From JAGOUB01 sp964640945 (GTDB lineage: Bacteria; Patescibacteriota; Gracilibacteria; Peribacterales; Peribacteraceae), in assembly GCA_964640945.1 (NCBI GenBank), contig CAZXIV010000028.1, positions 1-10,290 on the forward strand: a stretch of DNA of 10,290 nt, in the 5' to 3' direction. The position numbers were made by a program, and so were the translations under genes. Positions within the stretch are counted from its first letter, which is position 1. Every line of letters starts with the position of its first letter. Shown in pieces: positions 1-4,878 of this stretch. The notes beneath the pieces were generated by a model. It was not told where the DNA came from, did not search any database, and worked only from the letters and a program-made list of their open reading frames with translations.

Positions 1-133
1 TCGCCCGCGAGGAGACACAGGGCCGGGCGGAGGAGGACTTGGCGCGACGCGCTTTCTTGCTCCCAGAGACAAGCTCTTGAGCCCGAGTCCGAAGGACGAC
101 GGGCAAAAGGCTTGGCTCGCAGTCCCTTAGGGA

Positions 134-162
134 GGTACTTTTTGTCGCGCACAAAAAGTACC
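134..162. repeat. perfect inverted repeat, 12-bp arms
   Basis: The arms GGTACTTTTTGT (134-145) and ACAAAAAGTACC (151-162) are exact reverse complements around a 5-base CGCGC loop. No gene can be supported in 1-230: there is no ATG on either strand, and the stretch between the window edge and the rpsR terminator holds only this element and a small TGGCA-CC-TGCCA palindrome at 174-185. Neither strand has a run of T directly after the hairpin, so it is not a classic intrinsic terminator. A dispersed intergenic repeat or an RNA stem is possible; copy number elsewhere in the genome is unknown. Confidence 0.7.
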
Positions 163-230
163 AAATCGTACGTTGGCACCTGCCAGGAGCAAAGCTTTTA
201 TCGCGCTGCCAAAAAGGACTATAAACACAC

Positions 231-256
231 AAAAAAGAGGGCCGAAGCCCTCTTTT
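231..256 (-). terminator. intrinsic terminator of the rpsF-rpsR operon
   Basis: Read on the minus strand, GAGGGC-TTCG-GCCCTC forms a 6-bp GC-rich stem capped by a stable UUCG tetraloop, followed at once by six T (236 down to 231). It starts 22 bases past the rpsR stop codon. The flanking A and T runs extend the stem, so on the plus strand there is also a T4 tail and it may work in both directions. Confidence 0.92.
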
Positions 257-278
257 CAGAGGCGATGAGGAGAGGGAA

Positions 279-542
279 TTACTTGCGATAGGCAACCATG
301 CCCATGAAGCGGGCGCGCTCGACGGCCTGGCGGATCATTTTCTGGTGCTTCAAGCAGACACCGGTGTAGTACTTGGCGCGGACGTTGCCGAAGTAATCGA
401 TGTACGGCTTGAGAGCCGGATAGTCCTTGTAATCGATGTAGGCGACGTTCTTCGGGTCGAACGGGCAGGACTTGAGGCGCGGGTCGCTGCGCTGCTGCTT
501 TTGCTGGTGGCCGTAGGATTGGTTCTTCTTGGGGGCGGGCAT
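279..542 (-). CDS. rpsR: 30S ribosomal protein S18
   Basis: This 87-residue protein is S18, which sits on the platform of the 30S subunit as a heterodimer with S6. Family hallmarks are the CPF start of the core (C26), IDYKD (residues 36-40), the TGVCLKHQ segment (C62) and the RQAVERARFMGMVAYR C-terminus. Length is close to the usual 75-90 residues. The classical zinc-type form begins CPFC; here the second Cys is Asp (CPFD), leaving an incomplete cysteine set. The stretch before TG, normally PRRI or similar, reads AKYY. The gene lies 20 bases after rpsF, with a C-rich spacer and no Shine-Dalgarno match, so translation is probably coupled to rpsF. In many bacteria ssb lies between rpsF and rpsR; it is absent here. 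Confidence 0.96.
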   Translation of the reverse strand: MPAPKKNQSYGHQQKQQRSDPRLKSCPFDPKNVAYIDYKDYPALKPYIDYFGNVRAKYYTGVCLKHQKMIRQAVERARFMGMVAYRK

Positions 543-562
543 GGGGGTGGGGGCGGAGGGAA

Positions 563-1120
563 TCAGATATCGAGCGTATCCGAGGAGAGGAGTTTATCGA
601 GCTGCTGGCCGACTTCGCCGGCCTGGGCTTTCTCACCGGCGGGCTTCTTGGTGCGGACGACTTCGGTGCGCTTGGCGTCGCGCTTAGCCTTCTCGACCAC
701 GCGCTCCTCGAGCTTGCGGGTCTTTTCGTTCTCGCGCTCCTGCTCTTCGACGTGGCGGTGTTCCAACCAGTCCTCGTAGCGCTTGGCAAACGAGGTGATC
801 TCGTAGTTCTTCGGGGGCTTTACGGCCAGGTGGCGGAGGAGGCCCTTCGTGATCTTGAGCGTCTGGTTGATCTCCGTCAGCTTGGACGGGTCCATCTCGA
901 CGTAATAGACGACGTACGTCCCTTCGGCGTAGCCGCCGATGTTGTAGGCCAAACCGCGGCGGCCCCAGGCGTCCTTAGACACCATGATGGCGCCGGCCTC
1001 GGCGAAAATCCCGTCGATTTCCTTCAGGAGAGTCGCCTCGTCCTTCTGGGGCATCGGGTAGGGGTACAGGATGCAGAACTCATAGAGACGCGCATCCTCA
1101 TTTTTGAGCGTGTACGGCAT
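563..1120 (-). CDS. rpsF: 30S ribosomal protein S6 with long charged C-terminal tail
   Basis: Residues about 10-101 form the S6 ferredoxin-like fold: LYEFCILYP as first strand, the helix DEATLLKEIDGIFAEAG, then DAWGRRGLAYNI with the conserved W-G-R-R-LAY, a YVVYYVEMDP strand, and the final LLRHLAVK strand. S6 binds S18 and helix 23 of 16S rRNA. Typical S6 ends near 95-105 residues. This one is 185 residues, and the last 80 or so are highly charged and rich in Glu, Lys and Arg (residues about 110-155, likely a helix), ending in a short acidic segment. The start ATG at 1120 fits the beginning of the domain. The gene is preceded by its own promoter and a short structured leader, and followed by rpsR. 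The tail is unexplained; it could be an rRNA-binding or spacer extension. Confidence 0.95.
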   Translation of the reverse strand: MPYTLKNEDARLYEFCILYPYPMPQKDEATLLKEIDGIFAEAGAIMVSKDAWGRRGLAYNIGGYAEGTYVVYYVEMDPSKLTEINQTLKITKGLLRHLAVKPPKNYEITSFAKRYEDWLEHRHVEEQERENEKTRKLEERVVEKAKRDAKRTEVVRTKKPAGEKAQAGEVGQQLDKLLSSDTLDI

Positions 1121-1139
1121 AGTGCTTCTGTGGGCAAAG

Positions 1140-1161
1140 CCTGACGGCGAAGGCTGTCAGG
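1140..1161 (-). promoter_or_regulatory. hairpin in the rpsF leader, possible S6:S18 autoregulatory element
   Basis: Read as mRNA (minus strand), CCUGAC pairs with GUCAGG, enclosing AGCCUUCGCC, within an approximately 48-base leader that ends at the rpsF ATG. Two further GC pairs can form above an A/C mismatch, with a CUUC loop. Many bacteria control rpsF-rpsR through a leader hairpin with a CCG trinucleotide that the S6:S18 dimer binds as a mimic of its rRNA site. A CCG lies at the 3' top of this stem, which is compatible but not proof. The plus-strand version pairs slightly better because of a G-U pair, so a terminator role for transcription arriving from either side cannot be excluded, though there is no T tract. 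Confidence 0.4.
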
Positions 1162-1174
1162 AGAAAGCCCGTGC

Positions 1175-1203
1175 ATCCTACGGATGGCCCGCTTCCGCGT
1201 CAA
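1175..1203 (-). promoter_or_regulatory. promoter of rpsF-rpsR
   Basis: On the minus strand TTGACG (1203-1198) and TAGGAT (1180-1175) are separated by 17 bases, a near-consensus housekeeping sigma factor promoter. Expected start is near 1168, giving a leader of about 48 bases that contains the hairpin at 1161-1140. It lies just 8 bases past the stop codon of the upstream lipoprotein gene, so the ribosomal operon is independently transcribed. This is the best match to a long-leader promoter in the window. Confidence 0.7.
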
Positions 1204-1210
1204 GTGCGCC

Positions 1211-2194
1211 TTACTCGCCGTAAAAGGGTTCGCTGGCCCCGGCGATCCGCTCGCAAGTGGCGCGGTCGGCGCGGGGGAGGAGCGGACAGAGATCCCGGCC
1301 TTTGGCGACCGAGGCGAAGTGGACGATGGTGTAGCTCACCATGCCTTCGGTGCAGAGGGTGTGGTCCTCGCCGGTCAGCGCGGCGCAGGCGGCGATGGCG
1401 ACCGTCGGCTCGGCAACGTGGACCTTCATGGCGGCACTGCCGACGCCCTTGAGACAGGCGGGGCGGCTCTCGGTATCGATGCTGTCGCACCAATCGACGG
1501 CCTCGGCGTAGGCGCCCGGGTTGAGTCGGAGCAGGTAGCGCGGCGCGTAGAACGCGCACACGGCGCGGTCGACGGCCTCGCGCCCGCGGCAGGCTTTGTA
1601 GGGATCATCGGCGTCGAGCAGCGGGGAGGGGTGGGTCGTGCCGTCGGAGGCGAAGTGCTCCATAAAGACGCCCTCGGCGCACTGCACGCGCTGGAAGCGC
1701 TCGGTGAGTGAGTGGCAGAGGGCCAGGCTGCGGTCGATGTCGTTGTCGTAGACGTCCATCAGGCCGTGCCCTAGGCCGTGGAAGCATTTGCCGCTGGTTG
1801 GGGCGCAGGTTTCTTTGAAGAGGCGCGGCACATCTTCTTCGTCTGTCTCGGCGAAGTGCGATTCGATCACGCCGTGCAGGTACCCCGAGCCGCAGATGTC
1901 GTCCTCGTAGGTGAGCGCCTCATCGAAGCCATAGCGCCCGAGCGCGTCGTGGCCAATGGTGTGCGCAAGGCCGTGGCACTGGCCGGCCAGGTCGGTGCTG
2001 CCTTCGGCGATGCGTCGCAGTAGATCGAGCGCGGGGCGGGCGCCTTCTTCCTTCACCATTTTTTGGACCATCGCTTCGGCCTCGTCGTACGAGCCGACCT
2101 GAAGGGGCGGCGGAGGCAAAGGGGCCGGTGTTGGCGCGCAGGCAGACAAGGTCGCGAGGACGGCCAAGCCGGCGGTGAACGTGGTGAGGCGGAT
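1211..2194 (-). CDS. cysteine-rich predicted lipoprotein with 34-residue Cys-pair repeats
   Basis: Family not recognised. Starting at the in-frame ATC at 2194 the protein opens as a textbook lipoprotein signal: one Arg, a hydrophobic run, then lipobox LSAC, followed by a Pro-rich linker. The usual alternative, TTG at 2167 (318 residues), leaves only nine residues before the lipid Cys, too short to work as a signal. ATC lies 7 bases after TATACT, the same geometry as the leaderless genes nearby. In TTG numbering, Cys pairs fall at 151/163, 193/204, 227/238, 261/272 and 294/305. The last four pairs share a Cys-X10-Cys spacing and recur every 33-34 residues, suggesting disulfide-stapled helical hairpins like Sel1/TPR-type or Helicobacter Hcp repeats. 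His-rich motifs CHGLAHTIGH (64-73) and CFHGLGHG (128-135) could bind metal. Probably surface-anchored; role unknown. Confidence 0.8.
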   Translation of the reverse strand: MRLTTFTAGLAVLATLSACAPTPAPLPPPPLQVGSYDEAEAMVQKMVKEEGARPALDLLRRIAEGSTDLAGQCHGLAHTIGHDALGRYGFDEALTYEDDICGSGYLHGVIESHFAETDEEDVPRLFKETCAPTSGKCFHGLGHGLMDVYDNDIDRSLALCHSLTERFQRVQCAEGVFMEHFASDGTTHPSPLLDADDPYKACRGREAVDRAVCAFYAPRYLLRLNPGAYAEAVDWCDSIDTESRPACLKGVGSAAMKVHVAEPTVAIAACAALTGEDHTLCTEGMVSYTIVHFASVAKGRDLCPLLPRADRATCERIAGASEPFYGE

Positions 2195-2201
2195 GAAGCC
2201 C

Positions 2202-2209
2202 AGTATACT
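2202..2209. promoter_or_regulatory. self-complementary -10 octamer shared by tRNA-Arg and the lipoprotein gene
   Basis: AGTATACT reads the same on both strands. On the plus strand TATACT (2204-2209) ends 8 bases before the tRNA 5' end. On the minus strand TATACT (2207-2202) ends 7 bases before the proposed ATC start at 2194. No convincing -35 box is visible on either side. The short distance means both transcripts would use the same melted region. Confidence 0.55.
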
Positions 2210-2217
2210 CGTCCCAC

Positions 2218-2292
2218 GGCCCTGTAGTTCAACGGATAGAACAACCCCGTCCTAAGGGGTGGATGTAGGTTCAATTCCTACCGGGGCTACCA
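2218..2292 (+). tRNA. tRNA-Arg (anticodon CCU)
   Basis: The full cloverleaf can be folded. The acceptor stem GGCCCTG/CGGGGCT includes two G-U pairs, with A as discriminator base and CCA (2290-2292) encoded in the DNA. The D stem is GTTC/GAAC, the anticodon stem ACCCC/GGGGT encloses the loop GTCCTAA with anticodon CCT at 2251-2253, and the T stem GTAGG/CCTAC encloses TTCAATT. CCU reads the AGG arginine codon. The promoter is the TATACT immediately upstream. The final CCA is also the start of a long inverted repeat. Confidence 0.95.
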
Positions 2293-2363
2293 TTCGACTC
2301 GCTGCGCTCGCTCATGGTCTGCGACCACCATCGCATCAATTTTTGCGGCATCGAGTCGAATGG
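2290..2363. repeat. inverted repeat, 12-bp arms, beginning in the tRNA CCA end
   Basis: CCATTCGACTCG (2290-2301) and CGAGTCGAATGG (2352-2363) are exact reverse complements separated by 50 bases. A smaller perfect hairpin, TGGTC-TGC-GACCA (2315-2327), is nested inside, and CTGAG/CTCAG (2365-2382) follows. The left arm includes the tRNA CCA. It could help end the tRNA transcript or shape 3' processing, or be an extragenic repeat inserted behind the tRNA. The T5 run (2340-2344) is not placed as in a standard intrinsic terminator. Confidence 0.7.
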
Positions 2364-2448
2364 CCTGAGCGGAGCGCCTCAGCGCGGAGCCGAAGGGCAA
2401 TTGCTTCAATAAAACTCAAAGCTGTTTTTTGGCAGAGGCTCGTGATGT

Positions 2449-2461
2449 TACGATTCCACCG
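2449..2461 (+). promoter_or_regulatory. -10 box of leaderless GIY-YIG gene
   Basis: TACGAT (2449-2454) ends 7 bases before the ATG at 2462, so transcription should start at or beside the start codon. No good -35 box is visible; the upstream stretch is a T run. Confidence 0.5.
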
Positions 2462-2731
2462 ATGGTTTTCTACTTCTATCTGGCTCGTTGTTCTGATGAC
2501 TCTCTCTATGCAGGTTCTTGCACGAATATCCAAGCGAGGGAAATCGCACACAATGAAGGTAAAGGTGCGAAATACACCGCTGAACGATTGCCCGTGAAAA
2601 TCGTGTACTTTGAAGAATTTGAAACACTCGTGCTGGCTATGAGAAGAGAGAAGCAAATCAAGGGATGGCGCAGAGAAAAGAAGGAACGACTGGCGGCAGG
2701 AAAGCATCCCACAAAAAATGTAACAAAATAG
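2462..2731 (+). CDS. GIY-YIG domain protein, URI/YhbQ-like (AT-rich copy)
   Basis: This 89-residue protein is a single GIY-YIG endonuclease domain. The two signature strands read FYL (residues 5-7) and YAG (16-18). The expected catalytic Arg is R26, AKYT and RLPV follow, and the expected catalytic Glu is E63, in a RREKQIKGW helix. Small stand-alone members of this family are widespread and their substrate is mostly unknown; DNA processing or repair is the usual inference. A more upstream in-frame ATG at 2429 would add 11 residues unlike the family, while ATG 2462 begins where the fold begins and lies 7 bases after TACGAT. A paralogue at 6240-6482 is about 55% identical over 80 residues by my hand alignment. 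Codon use is more AT-rich than in that paralogue. Confidence 0.88.
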   Translation: MVFYFYLARCSDDSLYAGSCTNIQAREIAHNEGKGAKYTAERLPVKIVYFEEFETLVLAMRREKQIKGWRREKKERLAAGKHPTKNVTK

Positions 2732-2761
2732 TGTAGTCACTCTGTTGTAAACCCTTGGACT

Positions 2762-2790
2762 TTTGCAGTTTTAAACATCACTCATACAAT
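2762..2790 (+). promoter_or_regulatory. promoter of the leaderless kinase gene
   Basis: TTTGCA (2762-2767), 17-base spacer, TACAAT (2785-2790), then 6 bases to the ATG at 2797. This supports 2797 rather than the in-frame ATG at 2755, which lies upstream of the whole promoter. Confidence 0.6.
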
Positions 2791-2796
2791 TTGAAT

Positions 2797-3312
2797 ATGC
2801 TGAAAGTTCTCATTCTGACGGGGCCGGGTGGCGCAGGAAAATCGACCATTGCTCAGCTTCTTGTTGAGCAATGCGGCTTTGTATTACTGGATGGCGACAG
2901 CGAAGATACTGAGTTTTTTCCTGATGGCGACCAATGGCTGCCTGAAAATACTGAAAAGCTCCGTCTCGCTCATGAGAAAATTCTTCAGAAGGTAAAGTCA
3001 CTGTCGAGTCAGGGAAAGAATGTTGTCGTGGACTACATTATTTTTGGACGATACACAGAGTTCATCGAATCGTTTCAGAAAGAATTCGGCAATAAACTCG
3101 AAATTAAAGTGCTGATGCCTTCTCAGGATGAGCTTATCAAGAGAGATGCTGAACGCGAGTGTTGGACAACAGGTCCTGACCGTATTGCTGCTGTGTATGC
3201 CGAATTACTTCCACTGAAGGAAAAAATTGGGAAAGGCCACTTCATAGATACATCCAATCAGACTCCTGAAGAGACTTTTCAAATGTACTTTTCACAGATG
3301 AAAAATCACTAA
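2797..3312 (+). CDS. P-loop small-molecule kinase-like protein (AAA_33 type)
   Basis: A 171-residue protein with an N-terminal Walker A loop, GPGGAGKST at residues 9-17, right after a hydrophobic strand (VLILT). FVLLDGDS gives the second strand with acidic residues where nucleotide kinases place the acceptor, VVVDYII is the Walker-B-like strand, and the ERECWTTGPDR region (about 125-135) is a plausible lid with Arg residues. Layout and size fit the adenylate-kinase/chloramphenicol phosphotransferase-like group of P-loop kinases. The substrate cannot be read from sequence; a resistance or salvage kinase is possible. It is a single gene with its own promoter and differs in base composition from the housekeeping genes at both ends of the window. 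Start 2797 is chosen because the promoter ends 6 bases before it and the P-loop strand begins at once. Confidence 0.82.
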   Translation: MLKVLILTGPGGAGKSTIAQLLVEQCGFVLLDGDSEDTEFFPDGDQWLPENTEKLRLAHEKILQKVKSLSSQGKNVVVDYIIFGRYTEFIESFQKEFGNKLEIKVLMPSQDELIKRDAERECWTTGPDRIAAVYAELLPLKEKIGKGHFIDTSNQTPEETFQMYFSQMKNH

Positions 3313-3372
3313 ATTTTTGTCCTAGGTACAACAAAAACTAGGGTCAAATAAATCGAGAAACCCTGGCTACAA

Positions 3373-3401
3373 TTGACATATAGGCAATAAATTATTATCG
3401 T
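3373..3401 (+). promoter_or_regulatory. near-consensus promoter of the leaderless Xre regulator
   Basis: A consensus -35 TTGACA (3373-3378), 17-base spacer and TATCGT (3396-3401), then 6 bases to the ATG at 3408. It is the clearest example in the window of a promoter placing +1 at the start codon. Confidence 0.75.
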
Positions 3402-3407
3402 ATATTT

Positions 3408-3788
3408 ATGGGAGATTCAATACCAGTGCCCGGTCCGAAAGAGGAGATAGAAAATGTGCTTTGGGAATTGGGCAGGGAGAAGCCAGAGCTTCGGGTCTAC
3501 ATTGCCGAGATAGTGCAATTTTTGCGAGGTAGATTGGAAGAGTGTGCAAGGGGTCAGACTCTCCCTATCCTGGCTAATCGGATAAGAATCCTCTGTGAGC
3601 AAAAAGGATGGAATCAAAAGATTCTCGCCAAAAAAGCAAGCATCACTGAAAGTACGCTTTCTCGTATACTGACTGGTATAATCGCACTCAGTAAAGAAAA
3701 CGCTACAAAACTCAGTACAACTTTAGGATGGGATATTTTCTCTCCGCTACCCGAAGAGAGTCCCGGCACAACTGAAACACAAAAATAA
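3408..3788 (+). CDS. Xre-family HTH transcriptional regulator
   Basis: A 126-residue protein. Residues about 54-112 are a Cro/C1-type helix-turn-helix domain: LANRIRILCEQKGWNQKILA as helices 1-2, ASITESTLSRILTG as turn and recognition helix, and SKENATKLSTTLGW as the closing helices. The first 50 residues are charged and probably helical, not a family I recognise; the last 15 are likely disordered. It likely binds DNA as a dimer. It precedes the cupin gene by 48 bases, which has its own -10 box, so a regulator-target relation is possible but unproven. It could be an antitoxin-like protein, but no partner toxin gene adjoins it. The start is fixed by the TTGACA/TATCGT promoter 6 bases before the ATG. 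Confidence 0.85.
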   Translation: MGDSIPVPGPKEEIENVLWELGREKPELRVYIAEIVQFLRGRLEECARGQTLPILANRIRILCEQKGWNQKILAKKASITESTLSRILTGIIALSKENATKLSTTLGWDIFSPLPEESPGTTETQK

Positions 3789-3823
3789 TGTACGTAGAAA
3801 AACTGCTCAATCCACATCGATGT

Positions 3824-3836
3824 TATCATCCAAACT
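3824..3836 (+). promoter_or_regulatory. -10 box of leaderless cupin gene
   Basis: TATCAT (3824-3829) ends 7 bases before the ATG at 3837. No clear -35 box is visible. Confidence 0.5.
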
Positions 3837-4238
3837 ATGGGTCATACCGTCACATTCACTCGCATTAAGCCTGATGAACAGGGCAAGACGTGTTTCGAGA
3901 CCCGGCAATGTGCCATCAAAGACAAAAATGGATTCGGTTCGCTGGCCGAATATTTAGGAGCGAAAGCAGTGAATTTCTGGGGTGTCTCTCCCGGATATGA
4001 CCACAGCCATCATGCCATCCGCGTGCAGTTGGTTGCTCTCGGTGGCGCATTCAAAGTAACGACCACGAACGGTGAGACTCGGATATTCCCGGCGGGCAGT
4101 TTGGTTCTGCCGGAGGACACGCACGGAGACGGGCACAGGGTGGAGTACCTGGGAGATAGTGAGTGTATTTCTGTATTTGTTGAGCTCACCCCGGAGGGAA
4201 TGGCTGCCCTGTTGGCGATGAGTCAGCCTTCTGTGTAA
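3837..4238 (+). CDS. cupin-fold protein
   Basis: A 133-residue protein with a single cupin barrel. Motif 1 lies around residues 53-70, PGYDHSHHAIRVQLVALGG, with His at 56, 58 and 59. Motif 2 lies around 85-100, PAGSLVLPEDTHGDGH, with the P-A-G turn and His at 96 and 100, followed by the strand CISVFVEL. The His residues suggest a bound divalent metal, but their spacing departs from the standard G(X)5HXH(X)3-4E pattern, so catalytic activity is uncertain. Small stand-alone cupins include sugar isomerases, dioxygenases and ligand sensors; nothing here tells which. It is convergent with the DUF4256 gene. The start is supported by TATCAT 7 bases upstream. Confidence 0.8.
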   Translation: MGHTVTFTRIKPDEQGKTCFETRQCAIKDKNGFGSLAEYLGAKAVNFWGVSPGYDHSHHAIRVQLVALGGAFKVTTTNGETRIFPAGSLVLPEDTHGDGHRVEYLGDSECISVFVELTPEGMAALLAMSQPSV

Positions 4239-4287
4239 CCCAAACACCAGCGTACAATCAATCGAGAAACCAGTGTTACCACGTGCT

Positions 4288-4842
4288 TTACACTCTGATT
4301 AACCCGCGGAACCCGCGCGCGGCGTAGTACGATTCGGCGCCGTTGTGGTAGGTGAAGATGGTGTCGTAGCGGCGGTCACAAAAGAGGGCGCCGCCGAGCA
4401 CGCGGATTGCTTTTGGCGTCTGGATCCAGCTCGAGGTCTTCAGATCAAACTCACCGAGCTTCTGTAGCTCTCGGTAATCCTCTTCGCTGAGGAGTTCGAT
4501 GCCCATGTCTTTTGCCAGGTTCAGGGCGCTGTCTTTGGGCTTGTGTTCTTTCCGGGCACGCAGAGCGAGGTCGTCGTAACAAAGGCTCCGGCGGCCCTTG
4601 GGGCTTTCTTCAGAGCAATCCACGAAGATGAAGGCACCGGCCTGCTGTCCGACGACGTCTGGTTCGCCGCCGGTCTTCTCCATCTCCTGGAGTGACCAAA
4701 GCTTCTCTGACTGAGCCTCCAGCTTCTTTTCGATTTTGGCCCAGGCTACGCCCTGATGGCGCTCCATGTGTTTCTCGAAACGGGCTTTCAAGGTCTTCAG
4801 CAGGGCGTCGTGTGCGGCCGGTGAGAGGGCTTTTTTACTCAT
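4288..4842 (-). CDS. DUF4256 family protein
   Basis: I recognise the conserved blocks of DUF4256: KLWSLQEMEKTGGEPDVV (about residues 48-65), the strand FIFVDCSEESPKGRRSLCYD, RKEHKP, MGIELLSEEDYRELQKLG, KTSSWI, the highly conserved LGGALFCDRRYD and the C-terminal YHNGAESYYAARGFRG. Length, 184 residues, is normal for the family, whose biochemical role is unknown; the conserved Cys, Arg and Asp residues hint at an enzyme or a ligand-binding protein. Another in-frame ATG at 4869 lies upstream of the -10 box and adds nine residues foreign to the family, so ATG 4842, 7 bases after TATACT, is preferred. The upstream neighbour on the same strand, an ATPase gene, ends 36 bases before this start, so the two could also be partly cotranscribed. 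Confidence 0.93.
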   Translation of the reverse strand: MSKKALSPAAHDALLKTLKARFEKHMERHQGVAWAKIEKKLEAQSEKLWSLQEMEKTGGEPDVVGQQAGAFIFVDCSEESPKGRRSLCYDDLALRARKEHKPKDSALNLAKDMGIELLSEEDYRELQKLGEFDLKTSSWIQTPKAIRVLGGALFCDRRYDTIFTYHNGAESYYAARGFRGLIRV

Positions 4843-4849
4843 GGTTATG

Positions 4850-4855
4850 AGTATA
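4850..4855 (-). promoter_or_regulatory. -10 box of leaderless DUF4256 gene
   Basis: On the minus strand TATACT (4855-4850) ends 7 bases before the ATG at 4842. The -35 region falls at the end of the ATPase gene and shows no good match. Confidence 0.5.
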
Positions 4856-4878
4856 CAGACGGTGTCCAAGCGGCGGAC

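Larger units (their letters stand above)
3351..4271 (+). repeat. 12-base direct repeat flanking the Xre and cupin genes
   Basis: AATCGAGAAACC occurs at 3351-3362 and again at 4260-4271, each just after a gene's 3' end, enclosing exactly the Xre and cupin genes; 14 of 15 bases match if extended three bases to the left. One such pair is expected by chance in 10 kb, so this is only suggestive of insertion boundaries or a shared 3' signal. Confidence 0.3.

Noticed and set aside
1..291. Plus-strand reading frame open from the window edge to 291
   Set aside because: It is Arg-rich with no recognisable domain, runs through the palindrome, the rpsR terminator and the rpsR 3' end, and has no start in view. 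It looks like a chance open frame in GC-rich DNA.
2755..2760. TTGGAC as -35 box for the kinase gene
   Set aside because: It lies 24 bases from TACAAT, too far; TTTGCA at 2762-2767 has the proper 17-base spacing.
3314..3343. Possible terminator after the kinase gene (CCTAG/CTAGG with T-rich and A-rich flanks)
   Set aside because: Only a 5-bp stem with a 12-base loop and no T run after it, so not a convincing intrinsic terminator.
3408..4238. Xre gene plus cupin gene as a toxin-antitoxin pair
   Set aside because: The partner is a clear cupin with its own -10 box and 48 bases away, not a toxin family I know.
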